Part shown: piece by piece, positions 27,008-35,986 of the stretch
How the letters are laid out: every line of letters starts with the position of its first letter
How positions within the stretch are numbered: the stretch's first letter is position 1
From: Sandaracinus amylolyticus
GTDB lineage: Bacteria > Myxococcota_A > Polyangia > Polyangiales > Sandaracinaceae
Length of the DNA: 64,000 nt
Reading direction: 5' to 3'
Assembly (NCBI RefSeq): GCF_000737325.1
Contig: NZ_CP011125.1
Span: 558,001 to 622,000 of the forward strand
Position numbers and translations under genes: made by a program
Notes under the pieces: model-generated
Databases searched by the model: none
The model's input: the letters and a program-made list of their open reading frames with translations, nothing else
What the model was told of the DNA's origin: nothing

Positions 27008-27035
27008 ATGATACAGGCCCGGGTATTGAGGTCAA
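27008..27035 (-). promoter_or_regulatory. Candidate sigma-70 promoter of the minus-strand exbB operon
   Basis: Read on the minus strand, TTGACC (27035-27030) and TATCAT (27013-27008) are separated by 16 bases. Each box matches five of six consensus positions, which stands out in a sequence this rich in GC. Confidence 0.6.
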
Positions 27036-27266
27036 GAGTGATCTCGATCCGCTTTCCTGGGCGTTTGTGGGGGGGTTCGACACGCGTGCGAGTCGGTCCT
27101 TAGAGGTCGATTTGCACGATTCGGTTCCGTCGAAGATCGATCGCCGTCGAGGTGTCCGCGATGACGGCGCGCACACGGCGCGGCCACCCAGGCACGCCGT
27201 GCGATCGCCCGCCATCCGATCGGCCTGGACGCGTTCGCGAGCCCTTGCGCGCGACGGGCCGATGCG

Positions 27267-27296
27267 TTGACAATCCGAGCCCAGCTACAGTAGCTT
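27267..27296 (+). promoter_or_regulatory. Candidate sigma-70 promoter of the plus-strand exbB operon
   Basis: A perfect TTGACA (27267-27272) is followed after 18 bases by TAGCTT (27291-27296), which keeps the most conserved T, A and final T of the -10 box. The start codon is about 145 bases downstream. Confidence 0.4.
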
Positions 27297-27445
27297 CGCG
27301 CGGCGTTCGTAGAGTCGCGCGATCGATCCTCTCCGACCACGCACCTCGCTGCGCGCTCATCTGGGAAGTGGCGAACAGCGAGCGCTAGCCGCGCTGCCTG
27401 ACGACTAGGAAGAACAGCGCAAGGAAGCTCAAGGAGCCCCGCAAG

Positions 27446-28069
27446 ATGGAAGCTATCTGGCATGCCCTCCGTGATGGCGCGCCGTTCTCGTTCATCAACG
27501 TCGCCGTCCTCGCCATCGTGCTGGCGATCATCGCGGAGCGCTTCGTCTACATCCTGACGAAGTACCGCGTGAACTCGCGCGAGTTCATGGCGCAGATCCG
27601 GAAGCTGGTGCAGGCCGGGAACATCGATCGCGCGATCAAGCTCTGCGAGGCGGCGCCGCTGCCGCTGCTGCAGGTCGTGAAGGCGGGCCTCACGCAGGTG
27701 AACCGCGGTGACGAAGCGGTCATCGCGTCGATGGAAGAGCGCTGGGCCGAGCTCCACCCCGAGCTCGAGAAGCGCATCGGCGCGCTGTGGACGCTCGCGA
27801 ACATCGCGACGCTCGTCGGTCTGCTCGGAACCATCTCGGGCCTCATCCGCGCGTTCGGCGCGCTCGGCTCGGCGGCTCCGGCGCAGCGCGCGGCGCTCCT
27901 CGCGGCCGGTATCTCCGAGGCCATGTGGAACACGGCGCTCGGCCTCGGCATCGCCGTCATCTGCATGACGTTCCACCTCTTCCTCCACAGCCAGGCGAAG
28001 AAGATCAAGCAGGACATGGAGCTCTCGACGATGAAGCTCGAGAACCTGCTGATGCAGAAGGGCCGCTGA
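27446..28069 (+). CDS. ExbB/TolQ/MotA-type proton channel protein
   Basis: The 207-residue protein has the same three-helix layout as its divergent counterpart: FSFINVAVLAIVLAIIAERFVYI, then GALWTLANIATLVGLLGTISGLI, then ISEAMWNTALGLGIAVICMTFHLFL. The GLLGTxxGLIxAFGA block is the MotA/TolQ/ExbB signature. The ATG follows CTCAAGGAGCC. It begins a three-gene operon with two ExbD genes (34 and 5 bases apart). Sequence differs enough from the minus-strand ExbB that the two modules are not recent duplicates. Confidence 0.9.
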   Translation: MEAIWHALRDGAPFSFINVAVLAIVLAIIAERFVYILTKYRVNSREFMAQIRKLVQAGNIDRAIKLCEAAPLPLLQVVKAGLTQVNRGDEAVIASMEERWAELHPELEKRIGALWTLANIATLVGLLGTISGLIRAFGALGSAAPAQRAALLAAGISEAMWNTALGLGIAVICMTFHLFLHSQAKKIKQDMELSTMKLENLLMQKGR

Positions 28070-28103
28070 GGCGCGCCGCTCGCTCCTCCACTGAGGAAAG
28101 CGC

Positions 28104-28661
28104 ATGGAGCTGACGCCGCGCCAGCAGGCTTACGTCCGCAAGCGGACGAAGCACGACGAGCCCGATCCCAGCGAGGTCGCGGGCGAGCTCAACATCGTTC
28201 CGTTCCTCGACATCGTCGTGAACCTGATCCTCTTCCTGCTCGCGACGTCGGCGCAGGTGATGATCGTCGCCGAGCTCGACGCGCACCTGCCGTCGCTCTC
28301 GCGCGGTCGTCGCGCATCGAGCTCGACCGAGCAGGGCAGCACGCTGAACCTCAGCGTCACGATCGCGGAGAACGGCATCATCGTCTCGGGCTCGGGCGGC
28401 AAGCTCGCGCCGGGATGCACGCAGATGCAGTCGGGCCGCGTGATCACCGTGCCGCGCGGCGGAGACGGGACGTACAACTGGCGCGCGCTCACGGAGTGCG
28501 TCGCGCGGGTGCACTCGCAGTTCCCCGACGAGAACCAGGTGATCCTCAGCGCGGATCCGAGCATCGAGTACGAGCACATCATCCAGGCGATGGATGCGGT
28601 GCGCGCGCAGGGCACGGACCCGCTGTTCCCGAACGTGATGCTCTCCGCGGGCGTCAGGTGA
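28104..28661 (+). CDS. ExbD/TolR-type motor protein
   Basis: This 185-residue protein has ELNIVPFLDIVVNLILFLLAT with D36 as the membrane proton carrier. The periplasmic part contains two Cys (TQ-flanked CTQ and ECVARVH), which could form a disulfide, and ends with VILSADPSIEYEHIIQAMDAV, the ExbD C-terminal block. It works with the ExbB encoded 34 bases upstream and a second ExbD encoded 5 bases downstream. Confidence 0.88.
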   Translation: MELTPRQQAYVRKRTKHDEPDPSEVAGELNIVPFLDIVVNLILFLLATSAQVMIVAELDAHLPSLSRGRRASSSTEQGSTLNLSVTIAENGIIVSGSGGKLAPGCTQMQSGRVITVPRGGDGTYNWRALTECVARVHSQFPDENQVILSADPSIEYEHIIQAMDAVRAQGTDPLFPNVMLSAGVR

Positions 28662-28666
28662 TCTGA

Positions 28667-29269
28667 ATGGCCTCCGAATCGAACACGCCCAGCGGCGGGC
28701 ACGGCGAGAAGGCCACGATGGCCCAGGTGAAGGGCCTCGTGCGGCGCAAGCTGCGCAAGGTCCCGCCGCACGAAGAGCAGAGCCTGAACATCTATCCGAT
28801 GATGGACATCATGACCATCATCCTGGTGTTCATGATCATGCAGGTCGCGAACGAGACCGCGAACATCTCGCAGAGCGACGAGCTCCAGCTGCCGTGGACG
28901 ACGTCGACCGAGCAGCTCACGGAAGCGCTCGCGATCCAGATCTCGCGCACCGAGGTGATCGTCGACGGTCGTCCGGTGGTGCAGCTCCGCAACGGCACGG
29001 TCGATCCGAGCCAGAAGCAGGGCGGCGCGAACGGCTTCCTGATCACCCCGCTGCTCAACGAGATGCAGCAGCACCGCGATCGCCTGAAGCTGATCGCGCA
29101 GCGCAACCCGCGCCGTCCGTTCACGGGCGAGGTGCAGATCATCGCGGATCGCCGGACGCCGTTCCGGACGCTGAGCGAGATCATCTACACGATCGGTCAG
29201 GCCGAGTTCGCGCACATGCACTTCGTCGCCCTCGAGGAGTCGCAGGGCGGTGGCGGCGGCGGGCACTGA
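28667..29269 (+). CDS. ExbD/TolR-type motor protein
   Basis: The 200-residue protein has a longer basic cytoplasmic N-terminus (KGLVRRKLRKVPPHEE), the membrane helix NIYPMMDIMTIILVFMIMQV with D47, and a periplasmic domain ending QIIADRRTPFRTLSEIIYTIGQAEF. A Gly-rich end (GGGGGGH) follows. It is the third gene of the plus-strand motor operon, which is closed by a strong hairpin 25 bases after its stop. Confidence 0.87.
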   Translation: MASESNTPSGGHGEKATMAQVKGLVRRKLRKVPPHEEQSLNIYPMMDIMTIILVFMIMQVANETANISQSDELQLPWTTSTEQLTEALAIQISRTEVIVDGRPVVQLRNGTVDPSQKQGGANGFLITPLLNEMQQHRDRLKLIAQRNPRRPFTGEVQIIADRRTPFRTLSEIIYTIGQAEFAHMHFVALEESQGGGGGGH

Positions 29270-29294
29270 GCGATCGAGCGAGTGAGCGAAGCGG

Positions 29295-29322
29295 AGGCCG
29301 GTGCGAGCGATCGCACCGGCCT
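29295..29322. terminator. Bidirectional terminator
   Basis: A perfect 12-bp stem (AGGCCGGTGCGA / TCGCACCGGCCT) with a 4-base GCGA loop is followed by TCTGCGTTTC. It lies between the convergent ends of the plus-strand motor operon and a minus-strand lipoprotein gene. Confidence 0.8.
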
Positions 29323-29330
29323 TCTGCGTT

Positions 29331-29801
29331 TCAGCGTGCGTCGACGTGCACGAAGACGCTCATCACGACGCGCTCGTCGGTCGGATCGGGGTCGGGCTGC
29401 ACGTCCGAGCCGATCACGTGAGCAGGCAGGCGCGCGCTCGCGGCGCGTCGTGCGATGCAGGCGTCGAGCGTCCCTTCGGTGTCGACGATCACGCCCGCCG
29501 CATCCGCGAGGGGGCGCACGTCGACGATCGCGCCGCGCGCAGGGACGAGGATCGCGCTGGTGCGCACGGCGCTCGGCAAGGACGCGACGCCGAGCTCGTC
29601 GGCGCAGGCGCAGACGGCGTGTGCGATCACGGGCGCGCTCTCGTCGTGCAGCGTGCGGACGAGCGCGGCGGACAAGACGCCACCCGGTGCGGCCGGGGCG
29701 ACCGAGCACTGGCGCGCAGCGGGAGACGCGGGCGTCGGCGGCGGCACGCTCGCGCACGCCGAGGCGGCGAGCGCGACGAACCATCCTGCGTATGGGCGCA
29801 T
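29331..29801 (-). CDS. Lipoprotein of unknown function
   Basis: The ATG at 29801 begins a lipoprotein signal (MRPYAGWFVALAASAC, Cys 16). The mature 140 residues include four further Cys, among them a CACADELG segment, and end with a beta-rich stretch (VVMSVFVHVDAR). No family is recognised. It lies 38 bases downstream of the zinc-ribbon/kinase-like gene on the same strand and is probably cotranscribed with it. The ATG was preferred over longer frames because it gives a clean lipobox. Confidence 0.7.
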   Translation of the reverse strand: MRPYAGWFVALAASACASVPPPTPASPAARQCSVAPAAPGGVLSAALVRTLHDESAPVIAHAVCACADELGVASLPSAVRTSAILVPARGAIVDVRPLADAAGVIVDTEGTLDACIARRAASARLPAHVIGSDVQPDPDPTDERVVMSVFVHVDAR

Positions 29802-29839
29802 GGGCGCGTCGACCACGACGGCGCGCCGAGGTTCCGCGG

Positions 29840-32713
29840 CTACAAGCGCGCGAGCTGGGCGCGGGCGTCGGCGTTGCGCGGGTCGATGCGCAGGGCCTGC
29901 TCGAACGACTGGCGGGCGCGGGCGCGATCGCCGGCGGCCGCGAGCGCACGGCCGAGCCCGACGTGGTAGCGCGCGTTGCGCGGCTCGATCGAGACCGCCT
30001 GGCGATACGCCTGCACCGCGCCCGACGTGTTGCCGGACTGCATGCGCGCGGCGCCGAGGCCGGACCACACGCTCGCGTCGCGCGGGCGGATGCGGCTGGC
30101 GCGCTCGTAGGCGCGAGCCGCGTCGGCGTAGCGACGCGCCTGGAACGCGCTGCGCGCTTCGGTGCGCAGCTGATCGAAGTCGCCGCCGCCCGCCGACGCG
30201 GTGGTGGCGCCGCGCGAGCCGAACGAGGACGCGATCACCGGGCGCGCGGCGGGCGCTTCGGCGCGGGTCGCGCTCCCACGCGAGCGGCGGCGGTCGCGGC
30301 GCGACGAGCGCGACTCGGGCTCGGGCGTCGGGGCGGCGGGCTCGAGCGCAGGGGCGGGCTCGGCCGCGGGAGGCGGCGCTTCGGGCTCCGCGGCGGGCGT
30401 GGGCTCGGCCGCGGCGACCGCGACGGGCTCGCTGGGGGCCTGCTCGGGCGTCGGCTCGGGGGTAGGCGCGTCGACGGCCGCCGGCGGCTCGGGAGCCGCC
30501 ACGGGCTCGCTGGGGGCCGCGCTGGTGGGCGTCGCGGCGGCGGGCGCGACGACGACGGGCGCCGGCGAGGGCGCTGCGGCGGGCGAGGGCGCTGCGGCGG
30601 GCGCGGACACCGCTGCTTCGGTCTCGCCGCTCGCGAAGAGGTAGCTGCCGAGGAGCCCGGTCGCGCCCGCGATGCCGCAGAACGCGACGAGACCGCCGAC
30701 GACGAGGTACGGCGTGGGCACGCCGCGACGCGGCCCGTGGATCGACGCGAGCTCGCCCGTGGTGAGCGCGGAGACGCTGGCGCTCGGCGGCTCGGCGGCG
30801 GGCGCCACCGGCTCGGGCTCGATCGTGGGGACCGGCGCGACGTCCGGATCGTCGTCGCGGGCCTCGCTCAGCGCTTCGTAGGTGTCGGCCGGCTCGGGCT
30901 CGCCATCGGGGGGCGCCTGGTCGTCGCGACGCGCGTCGCTCTCGGGTGCTGCCTGGCTCGCCGGAGCCGCAGTCTCGGCGGAGCTCGCCGGCTGCCGAGG
31001 GCTCTCCGGGGGCGCTTCGGCGACGGTCGCGACCGGGGGAGGTGCGGCATCGACCGCCGTCGTCGCGGCGTCGACGACCGGGAGGACCGCGCCGTCGCTC
31101 TCGGGCGCTCCGGTCGGCTTGGTGGACGGCTCCTCGATCGGCTTCGCGATCGGTGCCGGCTCGGGCTTCACCAGCGTCGCCGGCGTGGGCGTCTTCGCGG
31201 GCGGCGGCGTGACCTTGGGCGCGCGGATCGGCTCGGGCGCGGGCATCCCCGGCGTCGTGCGCATCGCCGCGCCTGCGGGCGCGACGGGCCGCACCGCGTA
31301 GGGCAGCGGCGGCGTGCTCCGCGGACGCACCGACTTCGTGCCCGGCGCCGGCGGCGGCGCCGAAGGACGCGGTGCGGGGCGCGCCGCGCGCAGATCCGCG
31401 GGCGTCAGCGGCGTCGTGGGATCCGCATCGCGTCGGAACGGCGGCGGCGCGCCGGTGCGCGACGGCTCGGCGCGTGACGCCGAGAGCACCTGCTCGGCGC
31501 GCGCGAGATCCATCGGCGTGAGCTCCTGCGTGCGATCGGCGCTCTTCGCGAGCACGCGCTCCGCCTGCGCGAGGTCGAGCGGCGTGAGCTCCTGCGTCGG
31601 CTCCGCGCCGTTCACGAGCACGCGCTCGGCCTTCGCGAGATCGAGCGAGGTCAGCTCCTGCGTGCGATCGCTATTGGGCTTCGGCAGCGCGATGCCCACC
31701 AGGGTCTGCTTGCGCGTCGGCGGGCGCAGCGTGCCGCTGCCCTTGCCGGTCGGCGCCGCGCTCAGGTGCTCGCCGATCGCGAACTCCGCGGTCGCCTCGC
31801 GCTTGGCGCTCGCCGCGTCCTGCGGGAGGAACGGCTCGAGCGTGCGCCGCACCTGCTGCGCCGAGAACGGCCGGTCGCGCGGCTCCTTGAGCAGCAGCTG
31901 GCCGATCAGCGCCGCGACGCCCGACGGCAGCGACACCGCGAGCTGCGGCGCGCTGTGCGAGCGCTGCGCCTCGAGCACGTGCTCCGTGCTGCCGCGGAAG
32001 ACGGGCGTGCCCGTCAGCATCTCGTGGATGACGCAGCCCAGTGAGTAGAGGTCGCTGCGGAAGCTGACGAGCTTGCCTGCGACGTGCTCCGGCGAGACGT
32101 AGCCGGGCTTGCCCGTGACCTCGCCCGCGCCCGCGATGCGCATCGCGATGCCCGCGTCGATCACCGCGACCTTCGGCACGCCGCTCGGCTGCGCTTGCAC
32201 CAGCACGTGCGCGGGCGAGAGATCGCGCATCAGCAATCCCGCGCGGTGGAGATCGTCGAGCGCGCCCGCGATCTGCGCCGCGACGGCGAGCGCCTCGGGC
32301 ACCGTCAGCGCGCCCGAGCGCGCGAGGCGCACCGAGAGCGAGACGCCGTCGATCCACTCGCGGAAGAGCCAGATGAGCGAGTCGGCTTCGCCCGTCGCGA
32401 GCGGCGGGACGAGCGCGGGGTGCGTGAGCGTCGCCTGCTTCACGAGCTCGCGCTTGAGGCGGCTGCGCTCGGAGACGGTCCACGCGGTCGCGCCGCGCAG
32501 GAGCTTGAGGAGACCGCGGCGTCCGGTCTGCTTGTCGTCGGCGAGATAGAGCGTGCCCGAGTCGCCGTCGGCGAACGGCTCGACCACCTGGAAGCGCGCC
32601 GCGACGGCGGGCGGGATGGGATGCGGCTCGCGCGAGAGAGGCGTCTGCCCATCGCGCGGGCAGACCGCCTCGCCCTTCGCGAGGACGATCCGGCAGAGCG
32701 GGCAGACGAGCAT
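29840..32713 (-). CDS. Zinc-ribbon, kinase-like and TPR multidomain protein
   Basis: The 957-residue protein starts with a short zinc ribbon (C4, C7, C18 in CPLC...CPRD). A Ser/Thr-kinase-like domain follows (about 41-310) with K70, R163-D164 and a PGYVSPEHV segment. Its HRD is MRD, the metal-binding Asn of the catalytic loop is H169, and DFG is D186-A-G, so activity is doubtful. Next come three perfect-length 22-residue repeats of the form TQELTPxDLAxAExVL, a long Pro/Ala-rich linker, one membrane helix (YLVVGGLVAFCGIAGATGLLGSYLF), a second Pro/Ala-rich stretch and three C-terminal TPR units (ARAYERASRIRPRDASVW, AVQAYRQAVSIEPRNARY, ARQSFEQALRIDPRNADA). The TPRs would be outside the cytoplasm. 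The start at 32713 was set by the zinc ribbon. Confidence 0.85.
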   Translation of the reverse strand: MLVCPLCRIVLAKGEAVCPRDGQTPLSREPHPIPPAVAARFQVVEPFADGDSGTLYLADDKQTGRRGLLKLLRGATAWTVSERSRLKRELVKQATLTHPALVPPLATGEADSLIWLFREWIDGVSLSVRLARSGALTVPEALAVAAQIAGALDDLHRAGLLMRDLSPAHVLVQAQPSGVPKVAVIDAGIAMRIAGAGEVTGKPGYVSPEHVAGKLVSFRSDLYSLGCVIHEMLTGTPVFRGSTEHVLEAQRSHSAPQLAVSLPSGVAALIGQLLLKEPRDRPFSAQQVRRTLEPFLPQDAASAKREATAEFAIGEHLSAAPTGKGSGTLRPPTRKQTLVGIALPKPNSDRTQELTSLDLAKAERVLVNGAEPTQELTPLDLAQAERVLAKSADRTQELTPMDLARAEQVLSASRAEPSRTGAPPPFRRDADPTTPLTPADLRAARPAPRPSAPPPAPGTKSVRPRSTPPLPYAVRPVAPAGAAMRTTPGMPAPEPIRAPKVTPPPAKTPTPATLVKPEPAPIAKPIEEPSTKPTGAPESDGAVLPVVDAATTAVDAAPPPVATVAEAPPESPRQPASSAETAAPASQAAPESDARRDDQAPPDGEPEPADTYEALSEARDDDPDVAPVPTIEPEPVAPAAEPPSASVSALTTGELASIHGPRRGVPTPYLVVGGLVAFCGIAGATGLLGSYLFASGETEAAVSAPAAAPSPAAAPSPAPVVVAPAAATPTSAAPSEPVAAPEPPAAVDAPTPEPTPEQAPSEPVAVAAAEPTPAAEPEAPPPAAEPAPALEPAAPTPEPESRSSRRDRRRSRGSATRAEAPAARPVIASSFGSRGATTASAGGGDFDQLRTEARSAFQARRYADAARAYERASRIRPRDASVWSGLGAARMQSGNTSGAVQAYRQAVSIEPRNARYHVGLGRALAAAGDRARARQSFEQALRIDPRNADARAQLARL
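31466..31663 (-). repeat. Triplicated 66-bp coding repeat
   Basis: Inside the kinase-like gene, three 66-bp units encode 22-residue repeats. The conserved block encoding TQELT recurs with 66-base spacing (31647, 31581, 31515). The repeat is in frame and follows the kinase-like domain. Confidence 0.85.
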
Positions 32714-32932
32714 GGTAGCCAGGACGAGACTACGGGGCACACCACGGGAGATCAACGATTCGCGCGGTGCTGCGCGCGACGCGCGCACGGTGGGCGCGCG
32801 CACGGAAATCGATCACAGGCGCCCAGGCTGACGGCCGCCACCCCACCGCCCGCCGTTCCGCCACGTGAGCCCTCGAAACCCGTTGTGATCGTGGCTCCGA
32901 GGGCCGGCACCGAGCGTGAAGAGAGGCGCTGC

Positions 32933-34474
32933 ATGCTCTCGCGCGTCCACGCTGGTTGCCTCGTCGGCATCGAGGCTCGCCCCGTCGAGGTCGAGGTCCA
33001 CCTCGGGAAGGGGCTCCCCGGGTTCGACCTCGTCGGTCTGCCCGAGGCCGCGGTCCGCGAGAGCCGGGTGCGGGTGCGCGCTGCGTTGGCGACGAGCGGG
33101 TTCGAGCTGCCGCCGCGTCACGTCGTGCTGAACCTCGCGCCTGCCGATCTGCGCAAGCGGGGTGCGAGCTTCGACCTCGCGATCGCGATCGCGGTGCTGA
33201 GCGCGAGCGGGCTCTGCGCGCCGAACCTGCTCGACGAGACGCTGATGGTCGGCGAACTCTCGCTCGCCGGCGAGCTGCGCATGGTGCGCGGCGTGTTGCC
33301 GCTGCTGCAGCTCGCGCGAGCGCGCGGCCTGTCGCGCGCGATCATCCCCGCAGGGCACGCGGCCGAGGCGCGGCTGGTCCGCGGGCTCGAGGTGCGCGCC
33401 GCACGATCGCTCGGCGACGTCGTCGCGTTCCTCGGTGCGACGGGCGATCTGCCGCGCGTCGATGCGTCGCCCGCGCCGCGCGCGGTGCGGGATCCCGACG
33501 AGCCCGATCTCGCGGAAGTGCGCGGTCAGGACGGAGCGCGTCGCGCGCTCGAGATCGCGGCGGCGGGCCATCACGACGTGCTGCTCATCGGACCGCCGGG
33601 CGCGGGCAAGACGATGCTCGCGCGTCGTCTGCCCGGACTTCTTCCTCCGCCCGACGACGACGAGCGCGCGGAGATCGCGACGATCGCGAGCGCGGCGGGG
33701 CTCGACGGATTCGACGGAGGCGCGCGCCGTCCGTTCCGCGCGCCGCACCACACCGCGAGCGCCGCCGCGCTGATCGGCGGCGGCGATCCGGTGCGCCCCG
33801 GCGAGGTCACGCTCGGGCACGCAGGCGTGCTCTTCCTGGACGAGCTGCCGGAGTTCGCGCGGCCCGCGATCGAGTCGCTGCGCACGACGATGGAGTCGGG
33901 CGTCGCGGTGGTGGCGCGCGCGAGAGAGCGCGTGAGCATGCCGGCGCGCCCGCTCGTGGTCGCGGCGATGAACCCGTGCCCGTGTGGCTTCTCGGGCGAG
34001 CCCACGCGCCTCTGCTCGTGCACGCCGAGCCGCGTGGAGCAGTACCGCGCGCGTGTGAGCGGGCCGCTGCTCGATCGCTTCGATCTGCACGTCGCGCTGC
34101 CGCCGGTGAAGCTCGCCGAGCTCGGTGACGCGGCGCCCTCCGAGTCGAGCGCGGCCGTGCGAGCGCGGGTGATCGCAGCGCGCGAGCGCGCCATCGCGAG
34201 CGGCGACGTCATCGGCGTGAAGACGGCGAACCCGTCGCGCTCGCTCGAGCGCGATCTCGCGTCGCTGTCGCCCGACGCGCGCACGCTGCTCGATCTCGCG
34301 GGTGAGCGCCTCGGCCTCAGCATGCGCGGCTTCTCGCGCGCGCTGCGCGTGGCGCGGACGATCGCGCACCTCGCGGCGGCGGGGCGCGTCGAAGCGCCGC
34401 ACGTCGCGGAGGCGCTGCAGTACCGGCTGCTCGATCGGCGCGTCTCGGGCGCGCCGGCCGTGCGCGCCGGCTGA
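32933..34474 (+). CDS. comM: ComM/YifB family Mg-chelatase-like AAA+ ATPase
   Basis: ComM is a hexameric helicase that promotes branch migration during natural transformation. The N-terminal domain begins VEVHLGKGLPGFDLVGLP, diagnostic for YifB/ComM. Walker A is GPPGAGKT (K226), Walker B is GVLFLDELPEF, and the zinc-binding loop MNPCPCGFSG...LCSCTP is present. The 513-residue length is normal, and the ATG at 32933 gives the standard MLSRVHAGCLVGIEA start. The gene precedes recA by 58 bases on the same strand, with a hairpin in the gap, so both recombination genes may share a transcript. Confidence 0.93.
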   Translation: MLSRVHAGCLVGIEARPVEVEVHLGKGLPGFDLVGLPEAAVRESRVRVRAALATSGFELPPRHVVLNLAPADLRKRGASFDLAIAIAVLSASGLCAPNLLDETLMVGELSLAGELRMVRGVLPLLQLARARGLSRAIIPAGHAAEARLVRGLEVRAARSLGDVVAFLGATGDLPRVDASPAPRAVRDPDEPDLAEVRGQDGARRALEIAAAGHHDVLLIGPPGAGKTMLARRLPGLLPPPDDDERAEIATIASAAGLDGFDGGARRPFRAPHHTASAAALIGGGDPVRPGEVTLGHAGVLFLDELPEFARPAIESLRTTMESGVAVVARARERVSMPARPLVVAAMNPCPCGFSGEPTRLCSCTPSRVEQYRARVSGPLLDRFDLHVALPPVKLAELGDAAPSESSAAVRARVIAARERAIASGDVIGVKTANPSRSLERDLASLSPDARTLLDLAGERLGLSMRGFSRALRVARTIAHLAAAGRVEAPHVAEALQYRLLDRRVSGAPAVRAG

Positions 34475-34478
34475 CTCT

Positions 34479-34500
34479 CGCGAGCGAATCGTCGCTCGCG
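34479..34500 (+). terminator. Hairpin between comM and recA
   Basis: Nine-base arms CGCGAGCGA and TCGCTCGCG flank a 4-base loop 5 bases after the comM stop. No T-run follows, so it may be a partial terminator or a message-stabilising structure rather than a full stop. Confidence 0.45.
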
Positions 34501-34531
34501 TGTTCGTGAACGGAAGAAGAGGAGAAGAGAG

Positions 34532-35572
34532 ATGACGTCGATGAAGGAGAAGCTGAAGGCGGTGCAGCAGGCGGTCAGCGCCATCGAGAAGCAGTTCGGC
34601 AAGGGCGCGATCATGGCGCTCGGCGAGCCGCGCAACATCGAGCCCGTCGCGGTGATCCCGACCGGCGCGCCATCGCTGGACGCGGCGCTCGGTTGTGGTG
34701 GGTACCCGCGTGGTCGCGTGATCGAGGTCTACGGTCCCGAGGCGAGCGGCAAGACCACGCTCACGCTCCACGCGATCGCCGAGTGCCAGCGCGCAGGCGG
34801 CATCGCGGCGTTCGTCGACGCCGAGCACGCGCTCGATCTGCGCTACGCGGCGGCGCTCGGCGTGCAGACCGAGAACCTGCTGGTCTCGCAGCCGGACAAC
34901 GGCGAGCAGGCGCTCGAGATCGCCGAGACGCTGGTGCGCAGCGGCGCGGTCGATCTCGTGGTCGTCGACTCGGTCGCTGCGCTCGTGCCCAAGGCGGAGA
35001 TCGAGGGCGAGATGGGCGATCAGCACGTCGGGCTGCAGGCGCGCCTGATGAGCCAGGCGCTCCGCAAGCTCACCGGCATCACGCACCGCACCGGCGCGAC
35101 GATCATGTTCATCAACCAGCTGCGCATGAAGATCGGCGTGACCTTCGGCTCGCCCGAGACGACCACCGGCGGCAACGCGCTCAAGTACTACGCGAGCGTG
35201 CGCCTCGACGTGCGGCGCATCGGTCAGGTCAAGGTCGGCGAGGAGATCACGGGCCACCGCACGAAGGTGAAGGTCGTGAAGAACAAGCTCGCGCCGCCGT
35301 TCCAGCTCGCCGAGTTCGACATCCGCTACGGCGTGGGCATCGACGCGACCGCGGACCTGCTCGACCTCGCGGTCACGCACGGCCTCGTCGAGAAGAACGG
35401 CGCGTACTTCTCGTTCGGCGGGCAGAGCCTCGGTCAGGGCCGCGAGAAGGCGCGCATCGCGCTGTGCGAGGACGCGGCGCTGCGCGCGACGATCGCGAAC
35501 GCGGTGCACGCCGCGCTCGCGGGCGCGCCGAAGAGCGCGGGCTCGCCGGAGCTCGAAGAGGCGGTCGCGTGA
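34532..35572 (+). CDS. recA: Recombinase RecA
   Basis: RecA forms filaments on single-stranded DNA, drives strand exchange and triggers SOS self-cleavage. All core motifs are present: Walker A GPEASGKT (68-75, K74), FVDAEHALD, Walker [11 protein letters not shown], the L1 loop [10 protein letters not shown] and the L2 region [27 protein letters not shown]. The 346-residue length is normal. A purine-rich AGAAGAGGAGAAGAGAG ribosome-binding site precedes the ATG. No clear LexA operator was seen in the 57-base gap upstream. A small gene overlaps its stop. Confidence 0.97.
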   Translation: MTSMKEKLKAVQQAVSAIEKQFGKGAIMALGEPRNIEPVAVIPTGAPSLDAALGCGGYPRGRVIEVYGPEASGKTTLTLHAIAECQRAGGIAAFVDAEHALDLRYAAALGVQTENLLVSQPDNGEQALEIAETLVRSGAVDLVVVDSVAALVPKAEIEGEMGDQHVGLQARLMSQALRKLTGITHRTGATIMFINQLRMKIGVTFGSPETTTGGNALKYYASVRLDVRRIGQVKVGEEITGHRTKVKVVKNKLAPPFQLAEFDIRYGVGIDATADLLDLAVTHGLVEKNGAYFSFGGQSLGQGREKARIALCEDAALRATIANAVHAALAGAPKSAGSPELEEAVA

Positions 35573-35940
35573 CGGCGCGCGTGCGCGCGCTGCCGAAGCG
35601 CGATGTCGCAGGCGAAGCGCTCGTTCACGTGGAGCGCGCGACGCACGCGCTGCACGTCGAGCTGAAGGACGAGCTCGCGCGGGTGGCGGAGCGTCAGCCC
35701 GAGCTCTCGGTGTGGCTCACCACCGCGCTGTGGATGCTCGAGATGGCGGCGAAGGATCTGCGTACCGAGCCCGATCGCGAGCGTCGTCGCGCCGGGGTCG
35801 CGGTCGCGCAGATGCACGCGATGCGGGTGTCGACCGGGCTCGAGCTCGCGTCGGCGATGGGCGTGCTCGACGCCGATCCCGAGGCGTTCGATCTGCGCTT
35901 TGCGTCGATCCTCGCGGAGCTCGAGCGCGCGCGCTCGTGA
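35569..35940 (+). CDS. Small protein translationally coupled to recA
   Basis: The GTG start overlaps the recA stop (GTGA). The 123-residue product is predicted all-helical, acidic overall and Cys-free, with amphipathic stretches ([37 protein letters not shown]). It has no recognised domain; in many bacteria recX occupies this place, but I see no RecX signature. The hairpin directly after its stop ends the transcript. Coupling to recA suggests a role in recombination or its control, by position only. Confidence 0.75.
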   Translation: MTARVRALPKRDVAGEALVHVERATHALHVELKDELARVAERQPELSVWLTTALWMLEMAAKDLRTEPDRERRRAGVAVAQMHAMRVSTGLELASAMGVLDADPEAFDLRFASILAELERARS

Positions 35941-35951
35941 GCGCCGAAGGT

Positions 35952-35982
35952 CGGACGTCCGGACTGCGCGTCCGGACGTCCG
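35952..35982. terminator. Bidirectional terminator after the recA operon
   Basis: A perfect 13-bp stem (CGGACGTCCGGAC / GTCCGGACGTCCG) with a 5-base loop lies between the convergent ends of the recA-linked gene and a minus-strand lipoprotein gene. Confidence 0.7.
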
Positions 35983-35986
35983 GCGT

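Larger units (their letters stand above)
26891..27445. other. Divergent promoter region between the two ExbB-ExbD modules
   Basis: This 555-base gap separates two oppositely oriented motor operons. It holds one strong candidate promoter for each strand (27008-27035 minus, 27267-27296 plus). Nothing in it looks like a gene. The 5' untranslated regions would be about 110 and 145 bases. Confidence 0.6.

Noticed and set aside
29282-31477. A 731-codon plus-strand frame opposite the zinc-ribbon/kinase-like gene
   Set aside because: The translation is low-complexity Arg/Gly, while the minus strand has clear domains.
35569-35940. Calling the recA-linked gene recX
   Set aside because: Position fits, but no RecX motif was visible in the sequence.
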